From: Charina bottae
Lineage: Eukaryota; Chordata; Lepidosauria; Squamata; Charinaidae
Assembly: GCA_023362775.1 (NCBI GenBank)
Contig: JALMGJ010000008.1
Span: 23,326,501 to 23,390,500, forward strand
Length of the DNA: 64,000 nt
Direction: 5' to 3'
Shown: one piece after another, positions 1-10,796 of the stretch
How the letters are laid out: each line of letters starts with the position of its first letter
Numbering within the stretch: the first letter of the stretch is position 1
Notes under the pieces: model-generated
Seen by the model: the letters and a program-made list of their open reading frames with translations, nothing else
The model's database searches: none
What the model was told of the DNA's origin: nothing
Program-made: the position numbers and the translations under genes

Positions 1-452
1 TGGCGGGGGGGGGGGGGGGGCGTAGAAGTATTTATTTCTCTTTCCCCATTCAACACTACCTGAGGGATGAAGGGCAAGCACATCAGCAGCTGCTATCCAC
101 AAGGGATGAAAGAGGAAAAATGTTTGCATGTGGGTTAAATGCAGAAATCAGGTACAGTAAGAAGTGGCAAGAATGGTATGATGGATAACTGCTAAATAGG
201 ATTTCAGCAAGACTGAACTGATATAATTAGCTCCCTGAATTTTCTGGAGTTTATAAAAACTATCTTTTATTGTGTAACTATTTACCTCCAAAAGATGATT
301 AAGAAAAAAGCTTGTTTGTACCCTTTGACTGAAATGTTGTTTTAAAACTATAGGAAAACAATTATTTAAAATAATAATAATAATGCAACTGAAATTCTTT
401 CAATGTTTTATGTCATTCACACATCATTTTAAAAATATAAGATCCTTTACTG
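1..452. other. UGT8 intron 2 sequence, with a poly-G run
   Basis: This lies downstream of the UGT8 coding exon on the minus strand, so it is intronic. Positions 5-20 are an unbroken run of 16 G, a simple repeat or possibly a sequencing slip at the contig edge. Otherwise it is AT-rich with no gene or recognisable repeat. Confidence 0.6.
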
Positions 453-757
453 CAGAGCTTTCCAAACTGTGTGTGGCGACACAAAAGTGTGTCGCCACAC
501 ACAGCGTGGTGTGTCGCCACACCACCTGGAAGCGGCGGTGCGCGCGTGCACAGCGGCCGCCATGCACGCGCGCGCCGCCGCACGCCCCCTGCGCCGCCGC
601 ACGCCCCCCGCGCCGCCGCACGCCCCCCCGCGCCGCCACCGTGCGCGCGCGTGCCGTCACCATGCGCACGCGCCGCCGCACGCCCCCCCGTGCCATCGCC
701 GTGCGCACGCGCGCCGCCGCTGGTGTGTCGCCAGCGGCAGCACTTTGGAAAGCCCTG
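453..757 (+). mobile_element. non-autonomous hAT element, copy 1
   Basis: The ends are CAGAGCTTTCCAAACTGTGT on the left and ...TTTGGAAAGCCCTG on the right, which are inverted repeats of each other. An exact 8-bp target duplication, ctttactg, flanks it at 445-452 and 758-765. The interior is extremely GC-rich, made of CGCC, CACGCC and alternating GC tracts, and is open in several frames by composition only. There is no transposase, so it depends on one supplied in trans. The terminal GTGTGTCGC/GCGACACAC palindromes resemble those of vertebrate SPIN-type Buster hATs. Confidence 0.9.
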
Positions 758-765
758 CTTTACTG

Positions 766-1234
766 AATCATACAAAAAATACTCAAGTCTGAAAAAAAGC
801 AAACAAGTTAATTTTTACTAACTTGACTTGAAGTTCTTCTGCTTTTTAAACTTACTGAAATAAAAGTAATTAAAAATATATAAAACAGCCTGAAATATTC
901 AGTGTTGATTACTGTACTTGAAATTGATTTTTTCTTGATTTCATGTCTAAATGTGGTAAACAGCTGCTTGAACAATGTATAATACCTATACATTAGGTTT
1001 CCTGAAAATGTCTTGAATGTCATCTTCCTCCTAATCAAAAGAGCTCCCCCAATTCTCTGGAGCTTTACAAGTGGACCACAGGGGAAAGAAGGGACATATT
1101 TAAGAAAGTATAAGAAACAAAATAAAGGAACGTGCTAATATCATGATCATGAGTATACAGAAGTTTAAAAGCTATTCACATATAATACCCAAGTTGTACA
1201 ATCTTACATAAAAATAAAATTCAGCAAACCTTAC
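766..1234. other. UGT8 intron 2, no gene seen
   Basis: AT-rich unique-looking sequence between the hAT copy and the splice donor of the UGT8 exon. I see no repeat or open frame of interest. Confidence 0.6.
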
Positions 1235-2056
1235 TTCTGGTAGAGGACTGGCTGGTTTGGTCAGGATTCCTCCCACGTAAACAACATTTGGTAGCGTAGG
1301 TCTTGGAAACTCTAGTGCTACATCAGTAGATAGCATCCACAGGCTGGAATCATGAACCAATTCATACATGGACCTTGCTGGCTGTATACTATACTTCTGT
1401 ATTATCCTTTCATATTTTGGCAGAACCAAAAAATTGACTCCAAATCTTGAAACCAGATAAACAATAGTGTTCTTAAATCTTTCTAGGAAGTTCATATGGT
1501 CTGTGAGAAGTGAATTAAATTCAGGGACATATGCTAAAGGTGCAGGTGCACTTACTTCTGCTGGGTACCAAAGGCCAGTGGAAAAAACAGCATATTTAAT
1601 TCCTAAAAGATGGGCAATAACAAATCCACACATCTCGTTAGGATCTACTAGTAGCAGGTCAAATTTTTCCTGTTTCAGGGCATGCAGGAGCTTCTTGTTG
1701 CCCACAATCATGTCACAATTCTTGGAATAGTGATCCACAATATCAAACAGCTCCACGGCTGTTAGTCTCCCAGAAAAGATACTCCTCATTTTGGAATGAA
1801 GAAATTCATCTGAGGTGGTTGTATTAAAGAGCCCTGGGTATCGCTGCAGTCTGTAATGACTGGATGGAGGGATTTCTCTGCCCTCAGACAGAAGGAAAAC
1901 AGTCTGGTGGCCTTGTTCATACAAGGCTGAAGCCAGGGTCTTGAAAATATATAGATGGCTTTCAAACAAAACTGGCGGCACAATAACGATTTTGGCAGCC
2001 TTTGAAATTGCAACAGCACTCCACAGGAGAATGAAAAATGGAATGTAAGACTTCAT
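1235..2056 (-). CDS. UGT8: UGT8, ceramide galactosyltransferase, first coding exon (residues 1-274)
   Basis: This exon encodes the N-terminal half of UDP-galactose:ceramide galactosyltransferase, the ER membrane enzyme that makes galactosylceramide for myelin. The start is the ATG at 2056, giving MKSYIPFFILLW, a signal peptide of about 20 residues. The larger open frame adds eight residues upstream, but they lie across a splice acceptor (tttcag, AG at 2059-2060), so they are intronic. H34 in FESH is the catalytic-base position of UGTs, D138 in LLVDPN its likely partner, and N78 in NTT a glycosylation site. The exon ends after PLPE at 1235, where gtaagg forms a donor; the family continues there with the UDP-sugar-binding half, which lies outside the window. 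The match to vertebrate UGT8 as I recall it is close and gap-free, and the frame has no stops. UGT3A relatives are the alternative but fit much less well. Confidence 0.95.
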
Positions 2057-2058
2057 AG

Positions 2059-3519
2059 CTGAAATGATAAACAAAAACATTATTCAACACAGTTGAAATG
2101 CCATTTAGATTTTTTTAAGCCATTACTTAATAACAATCAGACATTTTAAGTCAGTCTTTTCCAACCTAGTGCTATCCAGTTGTGTGAATATACAACTCTC
2201 ATAATTCCAAGATGATTGGCCTTGCCTCTATGATTTATTAGAGATGTGTTCCAACATGTCTGGAGGGCATCAGGTTTGGGAAAGCTGTTTTAAACTAACA
2301 AATTGTCATTGAAACTGATGTTACTGACAATCCTAGGGGAAAAAAATCTTTAGAGTGGAGCTTTAGATGTAGTTCTTACAGAAAAAAACCCAGAGTTTTT
2401 CTAGGAACAAAATCATTGTGCAAAAAAGCACACTAGGAAGAGACTAAGCTATATTTTTATAGAAAAAAGAGAAACTAGACAGCATTTAAAGATATAGGCA
2501 CATGACAGAAATATATAGTAGCTATGCTGCCTAACTTTTTCAAATCACATTTAAAACTACAGTTTCTTCCAGGAAACTTGCCAGTTATTCAATAGTCCAC
2601 AATATCTTTACCTTTAACATCCAGATGTGCAGATATTAGTAGGGAATGCTATTTGTCTCCATGTTGTAGCAACCTTCTTCAGCTGATATCTTAATATTTT
2701 ATTATAATTAAAGGCAGATAGGATGACCAGACTATTTTTTCCTAGTCACCTTCTCAGTCGATCTTACTTCATTCTATAAATATAGGGCTGTATGAAACCT
2801 TCCAAAGTGGTACTCTATGATCCAGTGTGGGGGATAACATATAAAGCACTTCTCTTTCAATAATTAAAGTAGCAACATCTTTTTCCAAACTGCACACAGA
2901 GACAGCCAGAACAAACTTATGAAACTGTCACTTGAACCTGTAAAAAGATGCCACTGTTTTAATTCAGAGAGGGGATTCGTATGCACTTCTCCTTTTCACA
3001 AAGCACCTCTTTTGGAAGATTTGTATACTGTAGCTCTAAAAAATAATTTTAATTTGGATTTTATTGTATTTATATTTGTTGGGGTTTGTATATACCCAGG
3101 AATTTACAGATAGATAAACTATACTGGAGAGGCTTGATGTATCTAGGTGAGAAGTGAAATATTCTGCAAGTCATCCAATTAGCAGCCATTGTTGAAGGTA
3201 TGATGTGGCAGTAATGACTCATACTTCAGGTGCTATAGTTTAGTTGGGTGTGGCAGATGATGAGAGTGACCTATAACGTGATAGGTCAGTATTTGTACAA
3301 AAGAAGAGAAGTTCTTGTGTTCTTTCTTCTCGTTGCTGTATTCCTTCTCGTTGCTGTTATCATTTGTAACTGTGTTGGATGTTACTGGACTGTATCTTGG
3401 ACTACGTATGTATATAAAGTAAATAGGCTATTTTATCTAATCTCTGCTTGAGTGTCTATTTACTGCATAGAACGTGGATCACTGGAGTCTTGGAAAAAGG
3501 AACAGACCGCCCCACGTTG
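2059..3519. other. UGT8 intron 1, proximal part
   Basis: AT-rich DNA immediately upstream of the coding exon on the minus strand. It starts with a polypyrimidine tract and acceptor. Short open frames at 2919-3113 and 3248-3451 have no recognisable domain. I see no repeat. Confidence 0.6.
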
Positions 3520-3655
3520 CGTGCTCTGACAATATTTTTATTGTTATATTTCTTGTATTTTAATGTTGTTGTTTGGTTGTAAACCGCCCAGAGTCCCTCC
3601 TTGAGGGGGAGATGGGCGGTCATAGAAATTTAAGAAAGAAAGGAAGGAAGGAAGA
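3520..3655 (+). mobile_element. CR1 LINE 3' end, 5'-truncated
   Basis: It carries the CR1 3' signature: a T-rich stretch, then aaccgcccagagtccct, then a complementary gggagatgggcggt hairpin partner. It ends in a short A/G tetranucleotide tail (gaaag/gaagg), as other CR1 copies here do. Confidence 0.75.
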
Positions 3656-3780
3656 ACCCTGAAGAAGAAATGAGAGAGTTCTAGACAAACAGAATTAAAC
3701 TGACTGTGGGTACATGTCCAAAGAAAACCAAAACCCAGCTGACTTCTGGCAGATAGAATTATCAGATATTACTTACTCTA

Positions 3781-3950
3781 CAGGTATTCCTCGCTTAACG
3801 ACTGTTTCTTCAGTGACCATTGAAAGTTACAACAGCACCAAACGAATGGTATTTATATATGGTCCTCGAAGTTACGGCTCTTGAAGCACCCCTGCGGTCA
3901 CGTGATCAAAATTTGGGCACTTGGCAGCCCAACCGCAGGGGCACTTCAAC
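3781..3950 (+). mobile_element. left part of a TA-flanked inverted-repeat element
   Basis: It begins TA-CAGGTATTCCTCGCTTAACG, matching the end of the complete copy at 41398-41912. The right end is missing or overwritten by the next repeat. Confidence 0.55.
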
Positions 3951-4359
3951 TCCCCCCACCCATTTTCCCTCCATCTATGCCTTGCCACCTTGCGCTTGCT
4001 GGCTCTGCCACTCCTGCCAGCCTTGCCGCCCCCAGCTGACCTTTACCATCTTATCCCTGCTGCTGCTGACGAGGTGCACCCGGCCTGGCCCTTCGCAAAG
4101 CATTTGCTGGCCATGCCAGGCCTTCTTCCCAAGGCTGCACCCACCCCTTGTCCAAATCACCAGTGGCCTTGTCTAAATTGCATGCGGCCTTCTCATGAGG
4201 TTTTAGAAGGCAGGTGCATGAAAGAAGGCTGGCGTATGTGCTGGCGTGAGAGAGGGACCCAGCTAGAAGGGTCCTTCTTTTGCACTGGCGCAGCTAAGGC
4301 CTTCTTTCACATGCCTGCCTTGAAAAAGACAGCAGCCCACAGGTTGGGGACCCCTGGTA
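3951..4359. mobile_element. old hAT-type element, right end only
   Basis: The segment ends in CCACAGGTTGGGGACCCCTG, whose complement begins CAGGGGTCCCCAACC, a typical hAT (Charlie-like) terminus. The matching left end was not found, so the left limit is arbitrary. Open frames in it are compositional. Confidence 0.4.
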
Positions 4360-5089
4360 TAATCAATTATATTCTTCCATTTGATTACAAAAATGCATGG
4401 CATCAACCAATAATTGAATTTGCAACTTGAATTTATTTCATTAGGTGAAGAAACTATCATGTTACCATCTGAAATAGCTAAACACAAATTTAAAAGAGGT
4501 AAATCACCAGCTAATGGAACATGTGAATCTTTATATCAAACCAACATCTTAATCTTTCTTTAGCCCTGATTATGACAATATAGATGAATAGAAAACTTAG
4601 GTATGTCAGGGAAAAAATTGTTTCTTAAGCATGCACTGGAAAGCATTTGAAAGAATTCAGATTGAAAGTGAAATATAAAGTGAATAGGCGAAGTATGGAT
4701 CATTCAGTAGGTGGCATATCGTCTGCTGCAATGAATGACTGTTTTAATAGTAGAGAATGGGTATTCCTCTGATTTGTCTATACTGCACATTGTCTATTTG
4801 TCTGTTAGATTTGGTGTGTTGCTGCAATGGATTCTTTTGTTAGTTCTAGATCTATGATCAAATTTCATTTGATGTTACAGCATTCTTCATATCCATGAAT
4901 GTAGAATCCATTCTTTTGCTAACAGAACATACAAAAAATGAATTTCCCAGACTCATGGAACTTATTGTCTTTGCCGCACCATTTATTTCCAGTTCTATGG
5001 ACAATTGTATAGACAAGTCAGAGGAACTTTTTGCCATAATAAGAAAGGAACAGTTAGAGAAAGTGAGATAATCAACAAGACCCTTAAAT
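4360..5089. other. UGT8 intron 1, no feature seen
   Basis: AT-rich sequence with no recognisable gene or repeat. A more diverged upstream part of the Penelope-like element that follows could be hidden in its last hundred bases. Confidence 0.5.
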
Positions 5090-6192
5090 GTATATTTACA
5101 AGAGAAGACAACAAATTATCTTCCTAGATATCTTTATCAGTAGAGAAAACAATGGCAGATTGCAAACACATGGACATAAAAAAAACACCAATCCACACTA
5201 ATCAAGTGGTTCACTACCAAAGCAACAACCCAACCGCCGACAAGAGGAACTGCACAAGAATATTATTCAGACAAGCAAAAAGCACATTGTAGTATCCCAG
5301 AATTCCAAAAAGAGAAAACAGGCTGCCTATACAACATCTTCCAATGCAATGACACCCGCATAGCATCATGACAAAATGCTTAGTTACACTAGTTATCACA
5401 ACCACAACCAACACAACCTATGAAAAGGATAACTCTCTCATAGATTAGAAATATCTCTGAGATAACCCCAGCCAATTATAACCTCTTGGCATCACTGTAG
5501 CACAAAAAGCAATGAAATCTCTCCAAAACATCTTAAGCAAACTGAAACATCCACCAACAGGAAGAACAGGAATCATCTACAACATCCAACGTAAGGACTG
5601 TAACAGTCACTATATAGGACAGACAGAAGATTGGCCAAACGCATCCATAAACATCAAACGGCAGTCAGAAGACAATATGAAAATTCTTTAATTTCTCCAC
5701 ACATTTACAAATTCAACCACAATTTCAGCTGTGAACTGTTGACATTTTAGATCAAGCCAAATCCAAAAATGCTATGGAATTTCTTGGCATTCTGAGAAAT
5801 TAGCCATCAGTGCACGCACACACAACAGAGAGAGAGAGAGATAAACCCCATCTACATACACCATTTAAAAGGTATTCAGTAATCAACAATTAAGGAAGGA
5901 AACAAACATTTCAGAAACATCCTTACCAGCAGCCAGCCCAGAGAAACAAGAAACAGCACCAGATAAACAATCAGGGAAGAAACAATACCTTGATCAAGGA
6001 ACTAAAAGAAACAGCACCAGATAAACAATCAGGGAAGAAACAATACCTTGATCAAGGAACTAACCACACTGCAATCAAGATTGGCAAGGCAAGCTACTAT
6101 GTATAAAATAATCAGCAAACTTCACTCTCCCATGCAATGATGATGTTACCTAGCCTGATACTGAAACATCTGCAGGAAAACTAACAATGGCT
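5090..6192 (+). mobile_element. degraded Penelope-like retroelement with GIY-YIG endonuclease remnant
   Basis: Read in plus frames, about 5150-5280 gives the family's HTNQVVHYQSNNPTA and LFRQAK stretches. Positions 5566-5625 give GIIYNIQ, then HYIGQT after about seven residues, which is the GIY-YIG endonuclease core that follows the reverse transcriptase in Penelope-like elements. About 5735-5800 gives DQAKSKNAMEFL. The tail at about 6136-6185 (cctagcctgatactgaaac) is also typical. Several stops and frame changes show a dead copy. The left boundary is uncertain. Confidence 0.75.
5950..6065 (+). repeat. 58-bp unit duplicated in tandem
   Basis: Two adjacent, essentially identical 58-bp copies beginning gaaacagcaccagataaac lie inside the Penelope-like element. 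Their identity suggests a recent slip or unequal exchange. Confidence 0.85.
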
Positions 6193-7045
6193 CCTCTGGA
6201 TCCAGGAAGTTAACATCTCTAGTTCTGGACGGGGTTGCACTACCCCACTCAGACTCAGTGCGGAATCTGGGGGTCCTTCTGGACTCACAGCTCCTGCTCG
6301 AAGAGCAGGTGGCAGCTGTGGCCAGAAGAGCCTTTGCACAGCTTCGTGTTGTGCGCCAGTTACGCCCTTTCCTGGATCAGGATGCCCTCCATACAGTCAC
6401 TCATGTCCTGATCATCTCCCACATAGACTATTGCAATGCGCTCTACATGGGTCTACCCTTGAAGAGTATCCAGAAGCTGCAACTTGTCCAGAATGCAGCT
6501 GCATGTGCAGTCATTGGTGCCCTAAGATCGGCACATGTGACACCTCTGCTGCGCCGGCTGCACTGGGTGCCAGTGTGCTTCTGGGTCCAATTCAAGATGT
6601 TGGTTATTACCTTTAAAGCCCTACATGGCATGGGACCAGGCTACCTGAGGGACCATCTCATCCCAATAACATTGAACCATCCCACTTGGTCATGCAGAGA
6701 GGGCAGGCTGCGGAATTTCACCTGGTGGGGTCTAGAAGGTGGGCCTTCTCTGCAGTGGCGCCCGCCCTTTGGAACATTCTACCCCCAGAGGTGAGGCAGA
6801 CCCCATCGCTCCCGGCCTTCCGGAAGAACTCAAAGACCTGGTTCTGCCGCCTTGCTTGGGATGGGAAGGGTAACAGCTCCTCCTGGGGATGGCTGGTCCC
6901 ATGGAGCCCTTTTAAGAACAATTTTATTCCCTTCTTGGATTTTATTTTTTATTTATTTGTATTATATGTATTGTATTATATTTTTGCTTATTTTAATTAT
7001 TGGCTGTAAATCGCCCAGAGTCCCCTTTGGGGGAGATGGGGCGGT
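6193..7045 (+). mobile_element. CR1 LINE, 3' part of ORF2 plus 3' UTR
   Basis: The plus frame reads the C-terminal third of CR1 ORF2: VRNLGVLLDSQLLLEEQ, ISHIDYCNALYMGLPLKSI, then FKALHGMGPGYLRD. A frameshift at about 6700 moves the tail (FSAVAPALWNILPPEVRQ) to another frame. The 3' UTR ends in the cgcccagagtcccc/gggagatggggcggt hairpin and then enters a microsatellite. It is 5'-truncated, as most CR1 copies are. Confidence 0.9.
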
Positions 7046-7218
7046 TATATAAATGGATGGATGGATGGATGGATGGATGGATGGATGGATGGATGGATAG
7101 ATAGATGGATAGATGGATAGATGGATAGATGGATAGATGGATAGATGGATAGATGGATAAATGGATAAATGGATAAATGGATAAATAGATAAATAGATAA
7201 ATAGATAAATAGATAAAT
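7046..7218. repeat. compound microsatellite ATGG > ATAGATGG > ATAA
   Basis: It starts at the last base of the CR1 hairpin. The unit shifts from (atgg)n to alternating atagatgg, to atggataa, and finally (ataa)n. This is a graded array seeded by the LINE tail. Confidence 0.95.
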
Positions 7219-7689
7219 AGCTAGCTCAGAGAATGTCAGAAAAAGTGAAAATGGATGTAAAGTGCCCACTTTGTTATATGGAAATGACAACCGGGTATGT
7301 CAGGAGAAATATAAAGGTAAGCTGGATGCAAGACTTAAGAAGGTCGTAGTAAAACAAGAAGAGGTAAGTATCAAGAATTAGTAAGGGCTGAATGAATGTG
7401 GACTGAATACGAAAGTGACTAGTGAAAAAGAAGCAGTTTAGTCATTGAGAGAATTAATGGGGATTAAATTCCCAAGCAAATATATGAAAAGTGTATGGAT
7501 TGAGAGGAAGAGAAATACTGACGAAGCTTTGGTTGAGTTGAGTGATCCTCAATGAGAGATGAGAAAGCAAAAAAAAAAGCCAGCATATCAAGCTGTATGG
7601 ATGTGGTAGAAGCAAGCAACGTTGGTTGGCAAAGATAGAAAGGTATGGAAATATACAATGAATGCTGTTCGTATAAAGTAGATTTAGCA
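7219..7689. other. UGT8 intron 1, no feature seen
   Basis: A/G-rich on the plus strand, with no recognisable gene or transposon. Confidence 0.5.
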
Positions 7690-7836
7690 ATATTTCTATT
7701 TTTTTCTTTATCTAATACTTTTCATTTATTTTGTTTACTACTTCTTTCTCTTTTTGTATTTCTTATATTTCTACACCGCCCATCTTAACCACCCAGAGTC
7801 GCTTGCGAAATGGGCAGTGTAGAAATATGAGAAAGA
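7690..7836 (+). mobile_element. CR1 LINE 3' end fragment
   Basis: It contains cccatcttaaccacccagagtcgcttgcgaaatgggcag, a diverged form of the CR1 terminal hairpin (central bases given by position: about 7788-7823). It runs straight into the microsatellite that follows. Confidence 0.65.
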
Positions 7837-7927
7837 AAGGAAGGAAGGAAGGAAGGAAGGAAGGAAGGAAGGAAGGAAGGAAGGAAGGAAGGAAGGAAGG
7901 AAGGAAGGAAGGAAGGAAGGAAAGAAA
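7837..7927. repeat. (GAAG)n microsatellite
   Basis: About 21 uninterrupted ggaa units follow the CR1 tail. Open frames reading KEGR or FLPS repeats are artefacts of this. Confidence 0.97.
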
Positions 7928-7986
7928 GACTGTGTAACACTGCTTGCCCCGAAAGGTAAGTAGGTACCAATACCAAAAATGGCAAT

Positions 7987-8073
7987 TTTTGCCTTTTTAA
8001 CATTGAAGTCTTCATAAAATGCTAAAAACATTTTTAGCATTTTATAAAGACTTCAATTTTTAAAAGGTAAAAA
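7987..8073. repeat. inverted repeat, arms about 42 bp
   Basis: The inner 26 bases (ttgaagtcttcataaaatgc onward) pair with tttttagcattttataaag with one mismatch across a 3-base loop. Pairing continues outward with a few more mismatches. It could be a small hairpin MITE, but no target duplication was identified. Confidence 0.75.
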
Positions 8074-8918
8074 GAGTTCCTTTCCCCTACAGGCTTCCCT
8101 GATGATGATCTTGGTATTTGGTGGGGTGTCAGGTATTTGCCTATGATTTTTCAATGGGGTTATCCAATAAAGCATAGTCAAATCCTTGGCAAATCATAAG
8201 CATATTTCTGAGCTGAAATACTGCATAGTCCAGCAATTGTGCAAAAATTGCTGCTTAAAACCAACCAGGTCTGCACTAGTGTTAAAGGAACAAGATACTG
8301 TACTCCAAGATTGCAGATCCCAGTCAAAGCACAGCTGACTGTTCTCATGAGATATAACAACTTCACTGTTAGCCAAGGCCATTTGCTGCTTTTAAAAATA
8401 ACTGAAAATTTTTGAGGAAATCTTTTAGTTCCTAACTAGCATAGTTTGTAAATACTTCTAAAGAAAAAATATTTTATTAATATTGCTTCAACTGAGAGAA
8501 TTATCAGTTGATAGCACCCTTAACAATGTAATCACATGGTTAAATTAATTGATAAGAGTGACTATATAAGCATATCTTATTGACAGATCTACAACTATGA
8601 TACTATTTAAAATTAAGAAAATACACACAACGTTGCAGTCACCTGCAGCTAACTCCCCCTTTTCTTCCAAACAATGTCATTTCTAGTACTATAGTTCAGC
8701 AAAGGAGAAAATTGTTTCAAGATAAATTGGTGGAACAATTCCTAAAGTCTACCCATTTGCTTTTAACATTCAATTATATATTGATTTGAACAATTCCATG
8801 TTTATATAAAATTAGAATTGTTGCTGTTTTGAATGAAAGGATTAAAAAAAAAACCCAAGTCACTATTAATCAAATTCCATAAAACAGAGTTTTACAAGCT
8901 TTTGTTTTTTAAAGCATC
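8074..8918. other. UGT8 intron 1, no feature seen
   Basis: AT-rich sequence up to the hAT target site. No gene or repeat recognised. Confidence 0.5.
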
Positions 8919-9000
8919 TAAAAGCTCAGGGGTCGGCAAACTTTTTGTGCCGGGAGCCATTTTGGTATGCTCGTGCACATTTTGAAGTGCTTGAGAGCCA

Positions 9001-9152
9001 GGGGGCGGAGTTTGCGGGCGGGAGCCAATTGCGTGGAAGGGGGCGGGGTTTGCGGGCGGGAGCCAATCGCGTGGAAGGGGGCGGGTTCTGCGGGCGGGAG
9101 CCAATCGCGTGGCTTGGGGCCGGGTTTGCGGGTGGGAGCCAATCGCGTGGAA
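9001..9152 (+). repeat. four 38-bp subterminal repeats with GC and CCAAT boxes
   Basis: Four tandem units start at 9001, 9039, 9077 and 9115. Each has a gggcgg GC-box core and gagccaat(c/t)gcg, a CCAAT motif. They sit 75-226 bp inside the left end of the hAT, where hAT transposases usually bind subterminal repeats. They could equally be a promoter. Confidence 0.85.
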
Positions 9153-9240
9153 GGGAGCGGGGGCCTCACGGAGGGAGGGGGCGCAGCCAGCGGCTCCGCG
9201 CAGCCAGCGGCTCCGCGAACCCGGCCCGGCCGCCCCACCG

Positions 9241-9745
9241 GGAATGGCGGAGAAACAGCTCCCACCCTCCGGCCGGCAGGACGGGCGCGGGAGAGCGGAA
9301 GGCACCCGAGCAGGAGATGCCTTGCCGCCCCCCTGGAGCCCTCACTAAGACCCGCTGTTGCAGAAGCGGTAGGGAAGAGCCCCGTCGCCGCCGCCCCCCG
9401 CCGTGAGTATGAGTGGGGCCGGCCGGGGGGGCTGGACGCGGCGGCCACCCCCGGAGACTCCGCAGCCTCCCGGCTGCGGCTCTTCTACCGCCTCTCCTCC
9501 TCTCTGGCAGCCGGGGGGTTGCGGAGTCTCCGGGGGCGGCCGCCGCATCCAGCCCCCCCCCAGCCGGCCCCACTCATACTCACGGCGGGGGGCGGCGGCG
9601 ACGGGGCTCTTCCCTACCGCTTCTGCAACAGCGGGTCTTAGTGAGGGCTCCAGGGGGGCGGCAAGGCATCTCCTGCTCGGGTGCCTTCCGCTCTCCCGCG
9701 CCCGTCCTGCCGGCCGGAGGGTGGGAGCTGTTTCTCTGCCATTCC
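9241..9745. repeat. 505-bp GC-rich palindrome, arms about 240 bp
   Basis: The left arm (9241 to about 9477) is the reverse complement of the right arm (about 9506-9745), with a centre near 9493. Pairing is seen at the outer edge (ggaatggcgg with ccgccattcc), in the middle, and near the loop (gcagcctcccggctgc with gcagccggggggttgc). The right arm is the first unit of the 165-bp array, so the left arm is an inverted copy of that unit. Confidence 0.85.
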
Positions 9746-10458
9746 CGGAGCAGTGGGCGGTGGCGACGGGGCACTTCCCTACCGCTTCTGCAACAGCGGG
9801 TCTTAGTGAGGGCTCCAGGGGGGCGGCAAGGCATCTCCTGCTCGGGTGCCTTCCGCTCTCCCGCGCCCGTCCTGCCGGCCGGAGGGTGGGAGCTGTTTCT
9901 CCGCCATTCCCGGAGCAGTGGGCGGTGGCGACGGGGCGCTTCCCTACCGCTTCTGCAACAGCGGGTCTTAGTGAGGGCTCCAGGGGGGCGGCAAGGCATC
10001 TCCTGCTCGGGTGCCTTCCGCTCTCCCGCGCCCGTCCTGCCGGCCGGAGGGTGGGAGCTGTTTCTCCGCCATTCCCGGAGCAGTGGGCGGTGGCGACGGG
10101 GCGCTTCCCTACCGCTTCTGCAACAGCGGGTCTTAGTGAGGGCTCCAGGGGGGCGGCAAGGCATCTCCTGCTCGGGTGCCTTCCGCTCTCTCGCGCCCGT
10201 CCTGCCGGCCGGAGGGTGGGAGCTGTTTCTCCGCCATTCCCGGAGCAGTGGGCGGCGGCGACGGGGCGCTTCCCTACTGCTTCTGCAACAGCGGGTCTTA
10301 GTGAGGGCTCCAGGGGGGCGGCAAGGCATCTCCTGCTCGGGTGCCTTCCGCTCTCCCGCGCCCGTCCTGCCGGCCGGAGGGTGGGAGCTGTTTCTCCGCC
10401 ATTCCCGGAGCAGTGGGCGGCGACGGGGCACTTCCCTACCGCTTCTGCAACAGCGGGT
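9601..10458 (+). repeat. 165-bp GC-rich tandem array, 5.2 units
   Basis: Units begin (acgggg) at 9601, 9766, 9931, 10096, 10261 and 10423. The spacing is 165 bp four times and 162 bp once, with only scattered substitutions. Because 165 is a multiple of three, the repeat keeps open frames on both strands, which explains the long plus (475 aa) and minus (294 aa) open frames. There is no protein signature in either. Confidence 0.95.
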
Positions 10459-10796
10459 ATTCACAGAGCGAAAGCCGCCTCCGCGATTGCACGGCCTGGG
10501 TCAGGCGGAGCGAGGAGCAGCGCCTCAAGGCCAGGCTTCCCTCGGCAACATCCCCGCGACGCCCTCACCTTCTCCTGGCCAGACCGCCGTCACCATTCAC
10601 TGCCCCGGTCACGGCTTTTGCGTCCTGGGACGGACAGCACAGTGGAAGCCGCGTTCGCTTCCACAGCGTGCCCGCCTTCGCCGCGGCTACCGGTAGGGAT
10701 ACGGGTGTCCTGTTGGGGGTCAACCTTTGCGGTCCCTGCTGGCCCTATCCTGACCCGCTCTTGGGCTAAGACTGTTTCCCCACTAAAGCAATTTCC

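Noticed and set aside
383..821. Overlapping open frames of 94-129 residues on both strands
   Set aside because: They fall in the GC-rich interior of hAT copy 1; several frames on both strands are open because stops are rare in CGCC tracts. The same holds at 24743-25145, 42299-42868 and 44231-44731.
1467..1730. Plus open frame of 87 residues
   Set aside because: Antisense shadow of the UGT8 exon.
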